Translations under genes and position numbers: made by a program | Shown here: positions 44,099 through 52,253 of the stretch, piece by piece | Layout: each line of letters opens with the position of its first letter | Numbering within the stretch: position 1 is the first letter of the stretch | Notes under the pieces: model-generated | Told to the model about the DNA's origin: nothing | The model's database searches: none | What the model saw: the letters and a program-made list of their open reading frames with translations, nothing else | Source of the DNA: Aquidulcibacter paucihalophilus | GTDB lineage: Bacteria > Pseudomonadota > Alphaproteobacteria > Caulobacterales > Aquidulcibacteraceae | Direction of reading: 5' to 3' | Assembly (NCBI RefSeq): GCF_002105465.1 | Contig: NZ_NCSQ01000166.1 | Location: 22,415 to 86,414, forward strand | Length of the DNA stretch: 64,000 nucleotides

Positions 44099-44512
44099 AT
44101 GATGCAACTTTTCGGTTTCTCATACCCGCGTGAACCCAGCCTCGACGATCTCTCCTTTCTGGCGGAAAAAGCGTTTGCGCGCTTGCCAGAGCCATTCCGC
44201 CTTGCCTGCGGGCGGGTGGTGTTTCGTGTCGCTGAAGGCGCGGACCCTGCCACCTTGCGTGGCTTGGGCCTGAGTCATCCATTACAATTAGCTGGCCTCT
44301 ATCGTGGTGCCAGTGTGCGAGCGGATTTGGCGAACTCGGGTTTCTTGCCGCCGCCGGAAGTTTGGCTCTATCGGGCAGCTATCGTGAATGAGTGGCGCGC
44401 ACGCGGTGATGTCAGCTTAGAAGATATGGTAAGCCACGTTTTGGTGCACGAGATCGGCCATCATATGGGCCTATCCGATGCAGACATGGAGCGGTTAGAG
44501 GCGGAAGCCTAA
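44099..44512 (+). CDS. zincin-like metallopeptidase domain protein
   Basis: A 137-residue single-domain zincin. The metal site HVLVHEIGHHMGLSDADM carries HExxH plus a third ligand Asp, as in the minimal zincin family often found in Actinobacteria and Alphaproteobacteria. The preceding text WLYRAAIVNEWRARGDVSLEDM forms the usual hairpin. Substrate unknown; no signal peptide. It begins 36 bases after the lipoprotein stop and may be co-transcribed with it. Confidence 0.85.
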   Translation: MMQLFGFSYPREPSLDDLSFLAEKAFARLPEPFRLACGRVVFRVAEGADPATLRGLGLSHPLQLAGLYRGASVRADLANSGFLPPPEVWLYRAAIVNEWRARGDVSLEDMVSHVLVHEIGHHMGLSDADMERLEAEA

Positions 44513-44522
44513 ACTTTGAAGC

Positions 44523-45788
44523 CTATACCCCCGGCTGATCTGGAGGGCTTTCCTCCATGGGCGCGCCCACCAATTGCTTGCTGGTTAGGCCATAGAGCGC
44601 CAATAGTAAGAGCACCACGGCACACAGCACAAATGGCGCTTGATGGCTCACTAGCGCATAAAGGCCAGCGCCGAAAATGGGGGCGACCACAAATCCTGCG
44701 CCATTGGCTGCTACCACAAGGCCCGCGACACTGCCTTGGTCATCCTGGCTAACTGCCAGTGACGCGCCGCCCGTAAAGCCTGGACGAGCCAAGCCAAAAC
44801 CCAACCCCACCATGGCTTGCGCGACCGAAAGGGTGCCAAAGCTATCGCCGAGGGCAGTTAAGGCGGCTCCAGCCCCAGTAATTATGCAGCCCCAGACGAT
44901 CAACCCACGCGGCGATAGGCTGAGCCGCGGAATCAAGACCAATTGGGCAATAATCTGAGACATCGCCCCCAGCGCTAAGGCGACTGCTGTCAGCGTTGCG
45001 CCTTCGCGCGGGCTCACGCCTAAGCGGTCTATGAAATAAAAGGAGACTTGTTGAAACATCACAGCCGTCACCGCCGACAAGGCGACGCCAAACATCAACC
45101 AAGGCCGCACAGAAGGGCTGAGTGCTAAGCGCCAAACGGAAGATGGTGCTGCCGACTTCTTGGCTGCTGGGGAGATTTCGATGTTTGGCAGGAAAAATCG
45201 TGCGGATAAGGCACCAATGATTGCTAGGGTTGTGGTTGCAAAAAGCGGAGCGAGCAGCCCCATATTGGCAATCATGCCTGCTGCCAGTGCTGGGCCGGCG
45301 GCCGAACCAAAGGCGAAGGCCGATGTCACGGCAGCAATCTCGCGCGTGCGGATTTCCGGCGTCGTGGTATCGGCAACATAGGCCTGAGCGGCAGGATTTG
45401 TCGCAGAGCCAAAAGCTCCGAAAATCAAACGTGCTGTTGCCAAGCCGAGGAACAGCGTGAGCCAATGGAAATGATCCATCAAGCCGATAGCGGCAATGGC
45501 TGTGAAGGAACCAGTGGAAAGCGCATAGGCGCTTAAGCCCATCACAATCATGGGTTTGCGGCCCTTGCGGTCACTCATCCGACCCCAAACAGGGCTAGTC
45601 AGTACCCAGAGAACTGCAGACAATGTGAAAATTGCTGAGACGGACCAATCTGGCATGCCGGTTTCGCGCGCGATGGGCGGCAAAACCGCGAACAGCATCG
45701 AATTGCCAATCCCGACAATGGCCAGACAGGCGAACAAAAGTCGGTAAGTTTGCTTTGGCACCTCTAGATTTGGACTTTGTTCGGCCAT
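44523..45788 (-). CDS. MFS transporter, drug-efflux type
   Basis: A 421-residue major facilitator with twelve hydrophobic helices. Motif A is present as GRMSDRKGRKPMIVMG between helices 2 and 3. FGSATNPAAQAYVADTTTPE and the second-half repeat GLARPGFTGGASLAVSQDDQG also fit the TetA/YdhP-like drug-efflux group. Substrate not predictable. The 248-base gap to motA contains a CGAGCGCTCG palindrome at 45793-45802, close to this gene's start, which could be an operator. Confidence 0.88.
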   Translation of the reverse strand: MAEQSPNLEVPKQTYRLLFACLAIVGIGNSMLFAVLPPIARETGMPDWSVSAIFTLSAVLWVLTSPVWGRMSDRKGRKPMIVMGLSAYALSTGSFTAIAAIGLMDHFHWLTLFLGLATARLIFGAFGSATNPAAQAYVADTTTPEIRTREIAAVTSAFAFGSAAGPALAAGMIANMGLLAPLFATTTLAIIGALSARFFLPNIEISPAAKKSAAPSSVWRLALSPSVRPWLMFGVALSAVTAVMFQQVSFYFIDRLGVSPREGATLTAVALALGAMSQIIAQLVLIPRLSLSPRGLIVWGCIITGAGAALTALGDSFGTLSVAQAMVGLGFGLARPGFTGGASLAVSQDDQGSVAGLVVAANGAGFVVAPIFGAGLYALVSHQAPFVLCAVVLLLLALYGLTSKQLVGAPMEESPPDQPGV

Positions 45789-46036
45789 AGGGCGAGCGCT
45801 CGTTTAGAATATTTTGAAGTCGAGATAGAGAAGGCCAAGGCCGCGACGGGTCCTGTTTCCATGCGATGTTTTTCGACAAAGGCCAAGCAAATTCGGCATT
45901 TGATCGATCTTGGAAAGACTTCAAAAACCTTTTTTGCACCGCCTGTTAAGTCTTCTCCTGTATGGGTAACGGCAAGCAGTTTGAGTGTCCGGTGCGGCTT
46001 TGCACCTCTCGATTACTCCAGAATGGGTTTCGCACT

Positions 46037-46906
46037 ATGTTTCTCGTCGTCGGTCTTCTGATCGTTTTTGGCATGGTCTTTGGTGGGTTCGCACTCGCAG
46101 GCGGCCACTTTGACGTGATTATCCATGCAGCACCTCTCGAATTTATGATGATCTTCGGTGCCGCCATCGGTGCCTTTGTGATCGGCAACTCCCTTGAGAC
46201 AATCAAGGCCACGGGCGCTGGTCTTGGCAAGATCGCGGGCGGACCAAAATGGAAGGCGCAAGACTATCAGGATCTGCTGGTCCTGCTGTTTGCGTTGACC
46301 AAAACCATGAAAGCAAAAGGCGTTGTGGCCTTAGAAGCCCACATCGAAAAGCCGGAAGAAAGCGCAATCTTCAAGCGCTATCCCAAGATCTTGAAGGATC
46401 ACCACGCCACAGACTTCATCTGCGACACTTTGCGCATGATGACGATGAACTTGGATGATCCCCATCAGGTGGAAGCCGCGATGGAGAAGCAGTTGGAAAA
46501 GCACCATCATGAGGCCCATAGCGCGTCCCATGCGTTGCAAGCGATGGCAGACGGTCTGCCTGCGCTGGGGATTGTGGCTGCAGTGTTGGGTATCGTTAAG
46601 ACCATGGGTGCCATCACTGAGCCACCGGCTGTTTTGGGTGGCATGATCGGTAAAGCGCTCGTCGGCACTTTCTTGGGCGTGTTCTTGGCTTATGGCATTG
46701 TCGGCCCAATGGCGACACGCTTGGTTCAGGTCTTGGATGAAGAACACCAATTCTACAAAATCATCATGGATGTTCTGGTCGCCCACTTGCATGGCAATGC
46801 TGCGCAAGTGTCGGTAGAAATTGGCCGTGGCAGCGTTCCAAGCTCGCTGGCGCCATCCTTTGCTAAGCTGGAAGAAGCGCTAAACAATATGCCCAACGAC
46901 GCATAA
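46037..46906 (+). CDS. motA: flagellar stator protein MotA
   Basis: MotA forms the proton channel of the flagellar stator with MotB. The 289 residues start MFLVVGLLIVFGMVFGGF and show two N-terminal helices, the long cytoplasmic loop, and ADGLPALGIVAAVLGIVKTMG followed by LVGTFLGVFLAYGIVGPMA, with the conserved prolines. The frame is open from 45962, but the ATG at 46037 gives the family N-terminus. motB is not adjacent, which is also true in Caulobacter. No other flagellar gene is in the window. A perfect inverted repeat follows at 46911. Confidence 0.95.
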   Translation: MFLVVGLLIVFGMVFGGFALAGGHFDVIIHAAPLEFMMIFGAAIGAFVIGNSLETIKATGAGLGKIAGGPKWKAQDYQDLLVLLFALTKTMKAKGVVALEAHIEKPEESAIFKRYPKILKDHHATDFICDTLRMMTMNLDDPHQVEAAMEKQLEKHHHEAHSASHALQAMADGLPALGIVAAVLGIVKTMGAITEPPAVLGGMIGKALVGTFLGVFLAYGIVGPMATRLVQVLDEEHQFYKIIMDVLVAHLHGNAAQVSVEIGRGSVPSSLAPSFAKLEEALNNMPNDA

Positions 46907-46910
46907 GTGA

Positions 46911-46953
46911 TCGAAATCGTCAGAAAAACTTAGTTTACATCTGACGATTTCGA
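46911..46953 (+). terminator. 14-bp perfect hairpin after motA
   Basis: TCGAAATCGTCAGA (46911-46924) pairs perfectly with TCTGACGATTTCGA (46940-46953) around a 15-base A/T-rich loop. It begins 5 bases after the motA stop. There is no T-run after it, so it may stabilise the mRNA end rather than terminate. Confidence 0.5.
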
Positions 46954-47202
46954 CATATGTCCCGGTTGGACTGCATCATTCGTTTAACCATAAGCAATTG
47001 ATATTGCTTTTAGTTAGCAAAGAATTCTATTCGTAGCAGCTATGCCGTTGCGGGTATGCACACGCCTTTGTTACGGCAAAATTGCATGGCAGACTTAGCA
47101 AAAGTTGCTGATGTAACGCTATTGCTTCATGACGAGACACCTTCTAATGAACCCGTCACTGCGCCCGAGACGAGGCGTTCAGGGCAAAGAAGGAATTATA
47201 CA

Positions 47203-47481
47203 ATGATCGAGCTCAAGAAGCTTTTCGCAGCAGCAGCAGTTGTTGCAGTTCTCGGCGTTTCCGCATGCGGCAAGCCAGCTGAAACCACCAACACCGTCGA
47301 CGCAGCCGCTACTGAAGCAGCTAACGTTGTTGACGCAGCAGCTACCGAAGCAGCTAACGTTGTTGACGCAGCAGCTACCGAAGCAACCAACGCAGTTGAC
47401 GCCGCAGCTACTGAAGCAACCAACGCAGTTGACGCTGCTGCTGGTGCAGCTGTGAACGCAGTCACCGAAGAAAAGAAGTAA
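47203..47481 (+). CDS. small lipoprotein with 11-residue repeats
   Basis: The 92-residue protein has a signal peptide with lipobox VLGVSAC (C22), a short linker GKPAETTN, then five tandem 11-residue repeats of the form xVDAAATEAxN (residues 31-85) and a charged tail. Eleven-residue periodicity with V, A and A at fixed places predicts an amphipathic hendecad helix, as in alanine-rich coiled coils; a Lpp-like trimer anchored in the outer membrane is one reading. The ATG 47203 has AAGGA 9 bases before it; the open frame back to 47056 has no family-like content. A two-hairpin terminator follows. A 7-bp inverted repeat AAGCAAT-TGAT-ATTGCTT (46992-47009) lies upstream. Confidence 0.85.
   Translation: MIELKKLFAAAAVVAVLGVSACGKPAETTNTVDAAATEAANVVDAAATEAANVVDAAATEATNAVDAAATEATNAVDAAAGAAVNAVTEEKK
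47293..47457 (+). repeat. five tandem 33-bp repeats in the lipoprotein gene
   Basis: Five in-frame 33-base units encode the 11-residue repeats. Units 2 and 3 are nearly identical at DNA level, and units 3 and 4 share the changed ATEATN end, as expected from recent unit duplication. Copy number could vary between strains. Confidence 0.9.
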
Positions 47482-47486
47482 GTCAC

Positions 47487-47545
47487 TTACTTTCGCGTTA
47501 GCGAAAGTAAATGCGCGAAAGGCCGCCCAATGGGCGGCCTTTTTG
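47487..47545 (+). terminator. double hairpin terminator
   Basis: The first hairpin, TTACTTTCGC/GCGAAAGTAA with a GTTA loop (47487-47510), has no T-run. The second, with an 11-bp stem AAAGGCCGCCC/GGGCGGCCTTT and an AAT loop (47518-47542), runs into further T residues and is a classical intrinsic terminator. Confidence 0.9.
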
Positions 47546-47572
47546 CGTTAAGGGGCCAAAACGGGCAGACGG

Positions 47573-49450
47573 ATGGATAGGGAGTGCCGGAGTATCGTGA
47601 CCAAGCCTAGCTCTCGCCTGCCTCCCAAACCGAACATTTCCTTTGACGAGACGGGCCTCATCTTAGGTGAAGCCTTCAGAGATAGCTATTTCTCTCGCGA
47701 TGATGGTCTAGAAGAAACGCGTCAGGTCTTTCTGCAAGGCTGTCGGCTGCCCGAAGCTTGGGCGGAACGGCCCGTATTCACCGTCGCAGAGCTAGGCTTT
47801 GGCACGGGCCTGAATGTTTTGGCGACGTGGGACTTGTGGCGTAGAACACGGGCTCATGGTCAGATTCTACATTTTATCACGACCGAAGCTTTCCTCATGG
47901 CTTCCCAGCATGCAGCAAGGGCACACGCTCATTGGCCTGAACTGGGAGAATTGTCGCGTCTATTGCTGGCCAGCTGGCCGGTGCGAGCTTTTGGTAATCA
48001 ACGCATTTGGTTTGAGGCGGATGGCTTTTGCCTGACTATTCTGATCGGCCCTGCTCTGCGCAGCTTACAGGCGATGGATTTTCAAGCAGACGCTTGGTTC
48101 CTAGATGGGTTTGCGCCGAGCCGAAATGAAGACATGTGGTCCCCGGAGCTTCTCCAAGAAGTCGGACGCCTTTCATCTCCGGGGGCCCGAGTTGCGACTT
48201 ATTCTGTGGCGGGCCATGTTCGTCGTAGCCTCGAGGCCTGTGGATTTGAGGTCGCGCGTTTGCCGGGCTTTGGCTCAAAACGACAACGACTTGAAGCTGT
48301 TTGGCCCGGTCAACGGGCAGATACTCCGGCTAAGCCACGCTCTGTCCTCGTGATTGGAGGCGGTATTGGCGGTGCGGCGGCTGCCCACGCATTCGCCCAA
48401 CGCGGCCTAGAAGTCCATCTGATAGAGGCCGATCCTTGTGGCCAGGTCATGGCAAGCCGCAACCCAGCCGCCTTGGTTATGCCACGGCTTGATCGCGGCG
48501 ACACGCGCGAGGCACGCTTCTTCCGCGCGGCTTACCTGCATGCCACACGTCTCTACGCAAGCTTCGACGATGATGTGTTTGCGCAAACCCAAGTGCAAGA
48601 ATTGCCTGGGGATGATCGAGATCGATTGCGATTGGGTGACTTGGCGCAAGATCCACCTTTCCCACCGGAACTCCTAGACGGGCTAGAAGGTGGGGGCCTC
48701 TTGCATCGGACAGGGGGAGTGGTTTTTCCTGATCGTCTTTTACCCCGCCTTATGGGTAATGCGACACGTCACCCAGTCTCTGTGTCCGCCTTGAGGTTCG
48801 AGGCAGGCAATTGGCAGGCCCTTGCCGGGACGGGCAGTGTCGTGGCATCGGCCCCGATTTGCGTGGTTGCGACAGGTCCGAAGCTTGAGCGATTTGTCCG
48901 CCTTTCCACAGAGCTAGAGGGGCGCGCAGGGCAGATCAGTCTGGCTCAAATCGAAGGGCCTTTACCCGAAATAGTAGTAGCAGGTGGACCTTATGCTGCC
49001 GCCTTCTACGAAAGATTATTGTTTGGCGCGACTTTTGATCCTTGGGATCTTTCACGCGAGGATAAGCCGATCGTAACGCCGACCGGCCATCTCCAGAACG
49101 TTGAAACCTTATCAGAAATTGCTCCAAACCTCGCGAGCCGGATTGAGCTTGCGACGGCCACTGGTCGGGCCAGTGTGCGGGCGGCGGCGAAGGACCGTTT
49201 GCCGCTTGCCGGAGCGGCCTTCCCGAAAATGGGCGAGGCCGGACCCGGTCTTTTTATGTTGGGTGCTCTGGGTTCACGCGGCTTTACGACCGCCCATTGG
49301 CTTGCCGAACATGTCGCATCGCTTGCCTGCCACGAGCCTAGTCCTTTGGAGCGCGATGTGATCTCAGCGGTATCCCCACAACGCTTTGAGCATCGCCGTC
49401 AAAAGGGGCAGACGCCTCGTCCTGCCTTGGTGGATAAGCCGAAAGCGTAA
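47573..49450 (+). CDS. mnmC: bifunctional tRNA (mnm5s2U) biosynthesis protein MnmC
   Basis: MnmC completes mnm5s2U34 in tRNA: the FAD domain removes the carboxymethyl group and the methyltransferase domain adds the final methyl. The N-terminal domain has AELGFGTGLNVLATWDLW (SAM loop) and DAWFLDGFAPSRNEDMWSPEL. The DAO-type domain begins SVLVIGGGIGGAAAAHAFA near residue 260, and ends ALGSRGFTTAHWLAEHVASL. The 625 residues are typical. A GTG at 47597 with GGAG close by is a possible start. The last 113 bases overlap the convergent TetR gene. Confidence 0.93.
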   Translation: MDRECRSIVTKPSSRLPPKPNISFDETGLILGEAFRDSYFSRDDGLEETRQVFLQGCRLPEAWAERPVFTVAELGFGTGLNVLATWDLWRRTRAHGQILHFITTEAFLMASQHAARAHAHWPELGELSRLLLASWPVRAFGNQRIWFEADGFCLTILIGPALRSLQAMDFQADAWFLDGFAPSRNEDMWSPELLQEVGRLSSPGARVATYSVAGHVRRSLEACGFEVARLPGFGSKRQRLEAVWPGQRADTPAKPRSVLVIGGGIGGAAAAHAFAQRGLEVHLIEADPCGQVMASRNPAALVMPRLDRGDTREARFFRAAYLHATRLYASFDDDVFAQTQVQELPGDDRDRLRLGDLAQDPPFPPELLDGLEGGGLLHRTGGVVFPDRLLPRLMGNATRHPVSVSALRFEAGNWQALAGTGSVVASAPICVVATGPKLERFVRLSTELEGRAGQISLAQIEGPLPEIVVAGGPYAAAFYERLLFGATFDPWDLSREDKPIVTPTGHLQNVETLSEIAPNLASRIELATATGRASVRAAAKDRLPLAGAAFPKMGEAGPGLFMLGALGSRGFTTAHWLAEHVASLACHEPSPLERDVISAVSPQRFEHRRQKGQTPRPALVDKPKA

Positions 49451-50015
49451 TTCTAACCGCCTCTTGAGCCACCTGGTCGTCCTTAACCGGATTTCTGCCC
49501 GTCGGGCTGACCAACAAACCATACCAGAGAGTCTGGTGCTCAATATAGGCACTTAAGAGCCGAAAGGCATCTTTGAGCCGACTGGGGTCCAGCAAACCGG
49601 CCTCGCCACAAGCCTGCAGAGGAGGCATACAAATTCCTTCGAGTGCGGCGCGGATTTGGCGACACATCGAGCGTCTAAACGTCAAGGGGATAGAATTATG
49701 CTCAATCGGTGCTCGGATCAGATCACGAAGCAGAGGAGACGCGCATAAATCTTGGTAGCGTTGCGAGGCCTGCATGAGCCGACTGACGGGATTTTCTTCC
49801 TCTGGAAGGGGCTTGGTCAAAAGTTTCAGTTGGTTTAATCCGCGCGCCAAAACAGCGCGGAACAAGGCGTCCTTCGACTCGAAGGCTTTATAGATCGAGG
49901 CCGTTGAGATTTCGCTGCGGGCAGCAATGTCACTCACCTTCGCGTTCCAGAAGCCATATTCGAAGAAGAGGTCTCCCGCCACATCTAGGATTTGCTGCAT
50001 CTGTTGGGATTGCAT
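49338..50015 (-). CDS. TetR/AcrR family regulator
   Basis: The 225 residues have an N-terminal TetR helix-turn-helix (ILDVAGDLFFEYGFWNAKVSDIA, STASIYKAFESKDALFRAVLARG) and a C-terminal ligand domain. Target not known; the divergent neighbour is the WecG-like gene at 50158, and mnmC is convergent. The last about 37 residues (after ITLSAYPPRQ) lie opposite the mnmC 3' end and are not family-like, so an ancestral stop may have been lost. Confidence 0.85.
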   Translation of the reverse strand: MQSQQMQQILDVAGDLFFEYGFWNAKVSDIAARSEISTASIYKAFESKDALFRAVLARGLNQLKLLTKPLPEEENPVSRLMQASQRYQDLCASPLLRDLIRAPIEHNSIPLTFRRSMCRQIRAALEGICMPPLQACGEAGLLDPSRLKDAFRLLSAYIEHQTLWYGLLVSPTGRNPVKDDQVAQEAVRITLSAYPPRQDEASAPFDGDAQSVVGIPLRSHRAPKD

Positions 50016-50157
50016 GGGACCCTACCACTCAAGGACAAGACCCATTTTCCACAACCCTTAGTAATTATCAAGACAGGTATCTGCAGAATTTTGAGTATTT
50101 AAGGTTGATTTTCTCTGAGTGTAATGGGTTAGAAAGAAGTTTCTGCGAGTTAAAAGT

Positions 50158-50976
50158 ATGACAAACTTGGCTTTTCCGCATGAAAATGGCAGCTCCGCCG
50201 ATCCTGCAGAGGACACGCTTCTTCTAGATCGCCGCCACGAAGGCCGTGAACAAGATTTCATGGGAGTCCATTTCTCGGGCTTTAGTCCTGAAAGCCTGCT
50301 GCGGCGGGTCGAAGAAATTGGAAGTGCGAAACAAGCCTTTGTCTATCTCTGCACACCAAATGTGGATCACCTTGTTCGACTCGAGCGCGAGCCCGCTCTG
50401 CTGGGGCTTTATGAAGGCGCTTGGGCCAATGTGAATGATAGCCGGATTTTACAGACTTTGGCCGATCTCTCCGGCCTATCTTTGCCAGCCTGCCCTGGAT
50501 CTGACTTGACGCAAGCCTTGTTCGAAACGTGCATGGATCCGGCAGAAACCGTCGTTGTGATCGGTGGCACACAGGATGTGATCGAAACGGTTCGGACCCG
50601 CTTTGGCCTAACCAACCTGCGCTGGCATGCACCACCTTTTAGCTTGCGTACCAATCAAGCCGCGATGGAAGAAGCCGCAGCTTTTGTTGCAGCCAATCCA
50701 GCCCGCTTCACCTTTTTCTGCGTTGGCTCTCCCCAGCAAGAAATGCTCGCACGCCTTGTCCAGCAACAAGGCAAGGCCATCGGAATTGGCCTATGCGTCG
50801 GTGCATCCATCGACTTCTTGTCCGGCACCCGAAAGCGCGCGCCCAAATGGATGCAACAGCTTCGTCTCGAATGGCTCTTCCGCCTTCTAGACGAGCCACA
50901 GAAGTTATGGCGACGCTATTTGGTTGAAGGTCCAAAGATTGTTCGGATCTGGATGGCGTGGCGCAAGCAGCGCTAA
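50158..50976 (+). CDS. WecG/TagA/CpsF family glycosyltransferase
   Basis: The 272 residues match GT26 enzymes that add a second sugar to lipid-linked intermediates at the membrane. Seen are FVYLCTPNVDHLVRLERE, YEGAWANVNDSRIL with the conserved Asp, VVIGGTQDVIETV, RFTFFCVGSPQQEML and GLCVGASIDFLSGTRKRAPKWM. The C-terminal basic helix is a membrane-binding tail. HfsJ of the Caulobacter holdfast pathway is of this family, and also lies apart from the main cluster as far as I recall; that link is inference. The 120 bases before it are clearly A/T-rich. Confidence 0.88.
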   Translation: MTNLAFPHENGSSADPAEDTLLLDRRHEGREQDFMGVHFSGFSPESLLRRVEEIGSAKQAFVYLCTPNVDHLVRLEREPALLGLYEGAWANVNDSRILQTLADLSGLSLPACPGSDLTQALFETCMDPAETVVVIGGTQDVIETVRTRFGLTNLRWHAPPFSLRTNQAAMEEAAAFVAANPARFTFFCVGSPQQEMLARLVQQQGKAIGIGLCVGASIDFLSGTRKRAPKWMQQLRLEWLFRLLDEPQKLWRRYLVEGPKIVRIWMAWRKQR

Positions 50977-52176
50977 TCATCCTATAAATTTGTTCTCCTC
51001 CATCCAGCTTTGGATATGGGTGACTGCTTCGGCGACCTTGGCAGGTTGGCCCAGATAATAGTGCGTGGCCCCGTCGATGGCATGGAAATGCGGGGTGACT
51101 TGGGTGAAGCCAGCGCGTATGCGCGCCGCGTGCGAGGGCGTGCACGCATCGTCGGCCAAATTTTCCAGCACAAGGGCCGGCACAGTAACCAAGGCGGCAC
51201 AAGCAGGACCATCAGCCCGGCTCTCCTCAGACCATTGTGATAACCAAGACCGCAGGCTTGAATAGCGCGCCAGATGCGCCGCGCTCATATTCACGGTTTT
51301 TGGATCACCCATATAGCACCAATTGGGCCGCCTCTGATTGGGGTCAATCGAGGGGTCTAGCCAGCGTAAGTCCGCCATCGTGCCATGCACGACAAAGCAA
51401 TGCTCGCGATTGACTTCACCGCGCTTCTTAAAGTCCTCCAGCCTCTGACGCACATCGGCTGTGATGGCGGCAATACGGGCACGTTGGGCGGCCCGATACG
51501 TGGCTTGAAACGCTTCAGAATAGGGCGGTCGATGTGGGGCATCTGGCGCATAAATATCGAAAGCAGCATCGCGCTTATCTGGATTGAGCTCATCCACAAT
51601 CGCCGGATCGATCCACTCCGACAAGGTGATGGCCCGGCTCACATGGGCGGCCAATTGCATCACCCCATCTGCTGGGATCAGACCAGCTCCCACGATATCA
51701 ACCAAATCGCCCGCAGGTGTTGCCTCAATTGTCGGCTTCTCGGCTTGGGCTTGGTAGAAGAGCGACAGCGACCCACCACCTGACCAACCCGCCAGAACCA
51801 CTTTCTCAAACCCCAAGACCGTCTTGGCATGGCGCACATAGCGGCCAAGATCGATCAGCACCTTCTCCATGATCAAGGCCGTATCATTATGGGGATAGCG
51901 CGACCCACAGGTCATGACTGGGATGCCCGCATGGGCCAGCGCAATCGGCATGGGCAAATAATTCATGGTGCCCGACGGATGCATGAACAACACAATCGTC
52001 TTACAGGGCGGGGCTTCCTTGGGCTTTAAGAATTGGCCCTCACACAGCACCCAATCCTGATTACCGCCATAGGTCTCTTTGAAGCCCGATTGGTCTTGAA
52101 ACATCAAGGTGACCGGCAAACGGTCGATGGGGAAACGGGTCACGCTCTCGCCTTTCTTGCAACCAAGGTGCGACAT
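50977..52176 (-). CDS. alpha/beta hydrolase family protein
   Basis: A 399-residue alpha/beta hydrolase. The first strand/oxyanion part is CKTIVLFMHPSGTMNYLPM; the nucleophile is S132 in LAGWSGGGSLSLF. An acid is likely in LENLADDACTPSHA and the histidine in IDGATHYYLGQPAKVAEAV. No signal peptide. The family includes esterases and lipid-acting hydrolases; no closer call is possible. A GTG at 52143 with GGCGAGA upstream is an alternative start that would shorten it by 11 residues. It abuts the WecG-like gene stop to stop. Confidence 0.75.
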   Translation of the reverse strand: MSHLGCKKGESVTRFPIDRLPVTLMFQDQSGFKETYGGNQDWVLCEGQFLKPKEAPPCKTIVLFMHPSGTMNYLPMPIALAHAGIPVMTCGSRYPHNDTALIMEKVLIDLGRYVRHAKTVLGFEKVVLAGWSGGGSLSLFYQAQAEKPTIEATPAGDLVDIVGAGLIPADGVMQLAAHVSRAITLSEWIDPAIVDELNPDKRDAAFDIYAPDAPHRPPYSEAFQATYRAAQRARIAAITADVRQRLEDFKKRGEVNREHCFVVHGTMADLRWLDPSIDPNQRRPNWCYMGDPKTVNMSAAHLARYSSLRSWLSQWSEESRADGPACAALVTVPALVLENLADDACTPSHAARIRAGFTQVTPHFHAIDGATHYYLGQPAKVAEAVTHIQSWMEENKFIG

Positions 52177-52253
52177 AGTCTAACGCCACACGGGAAAAAC
52201 CTCGCAAGCTTTGAGGCTTGCAGGGAGAAGCGCGCACAGGCAAGAACAATCTC

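Noticed and set aside
45777..46061. 94-residue plus-strand frame between the MFS gene and motA
   Set aside because: Overlaps the MFS start and the motA start in another frame, with no motif or ribosome-binding site.
46985..47002. CtrA box before the repeat lipoprotein (TTAACCATAAGCAATT)
   Set aside because: The second half does not match TTAAC at the required 7-base spacing.
47056..47202. N-terminal extension of the repeat lipoprotein
   Set aside because: It would bury the signal peptide; the ATG at 47203 has a good Shine-Dalgarno and starts the signal sequence.
47293..47457. Tandem 33-base repeats as a CRISPR array
   Set aside because: Units are contiguous, in frame, and have no unique spacers; they encode the protein repeat of a lipoprotein.
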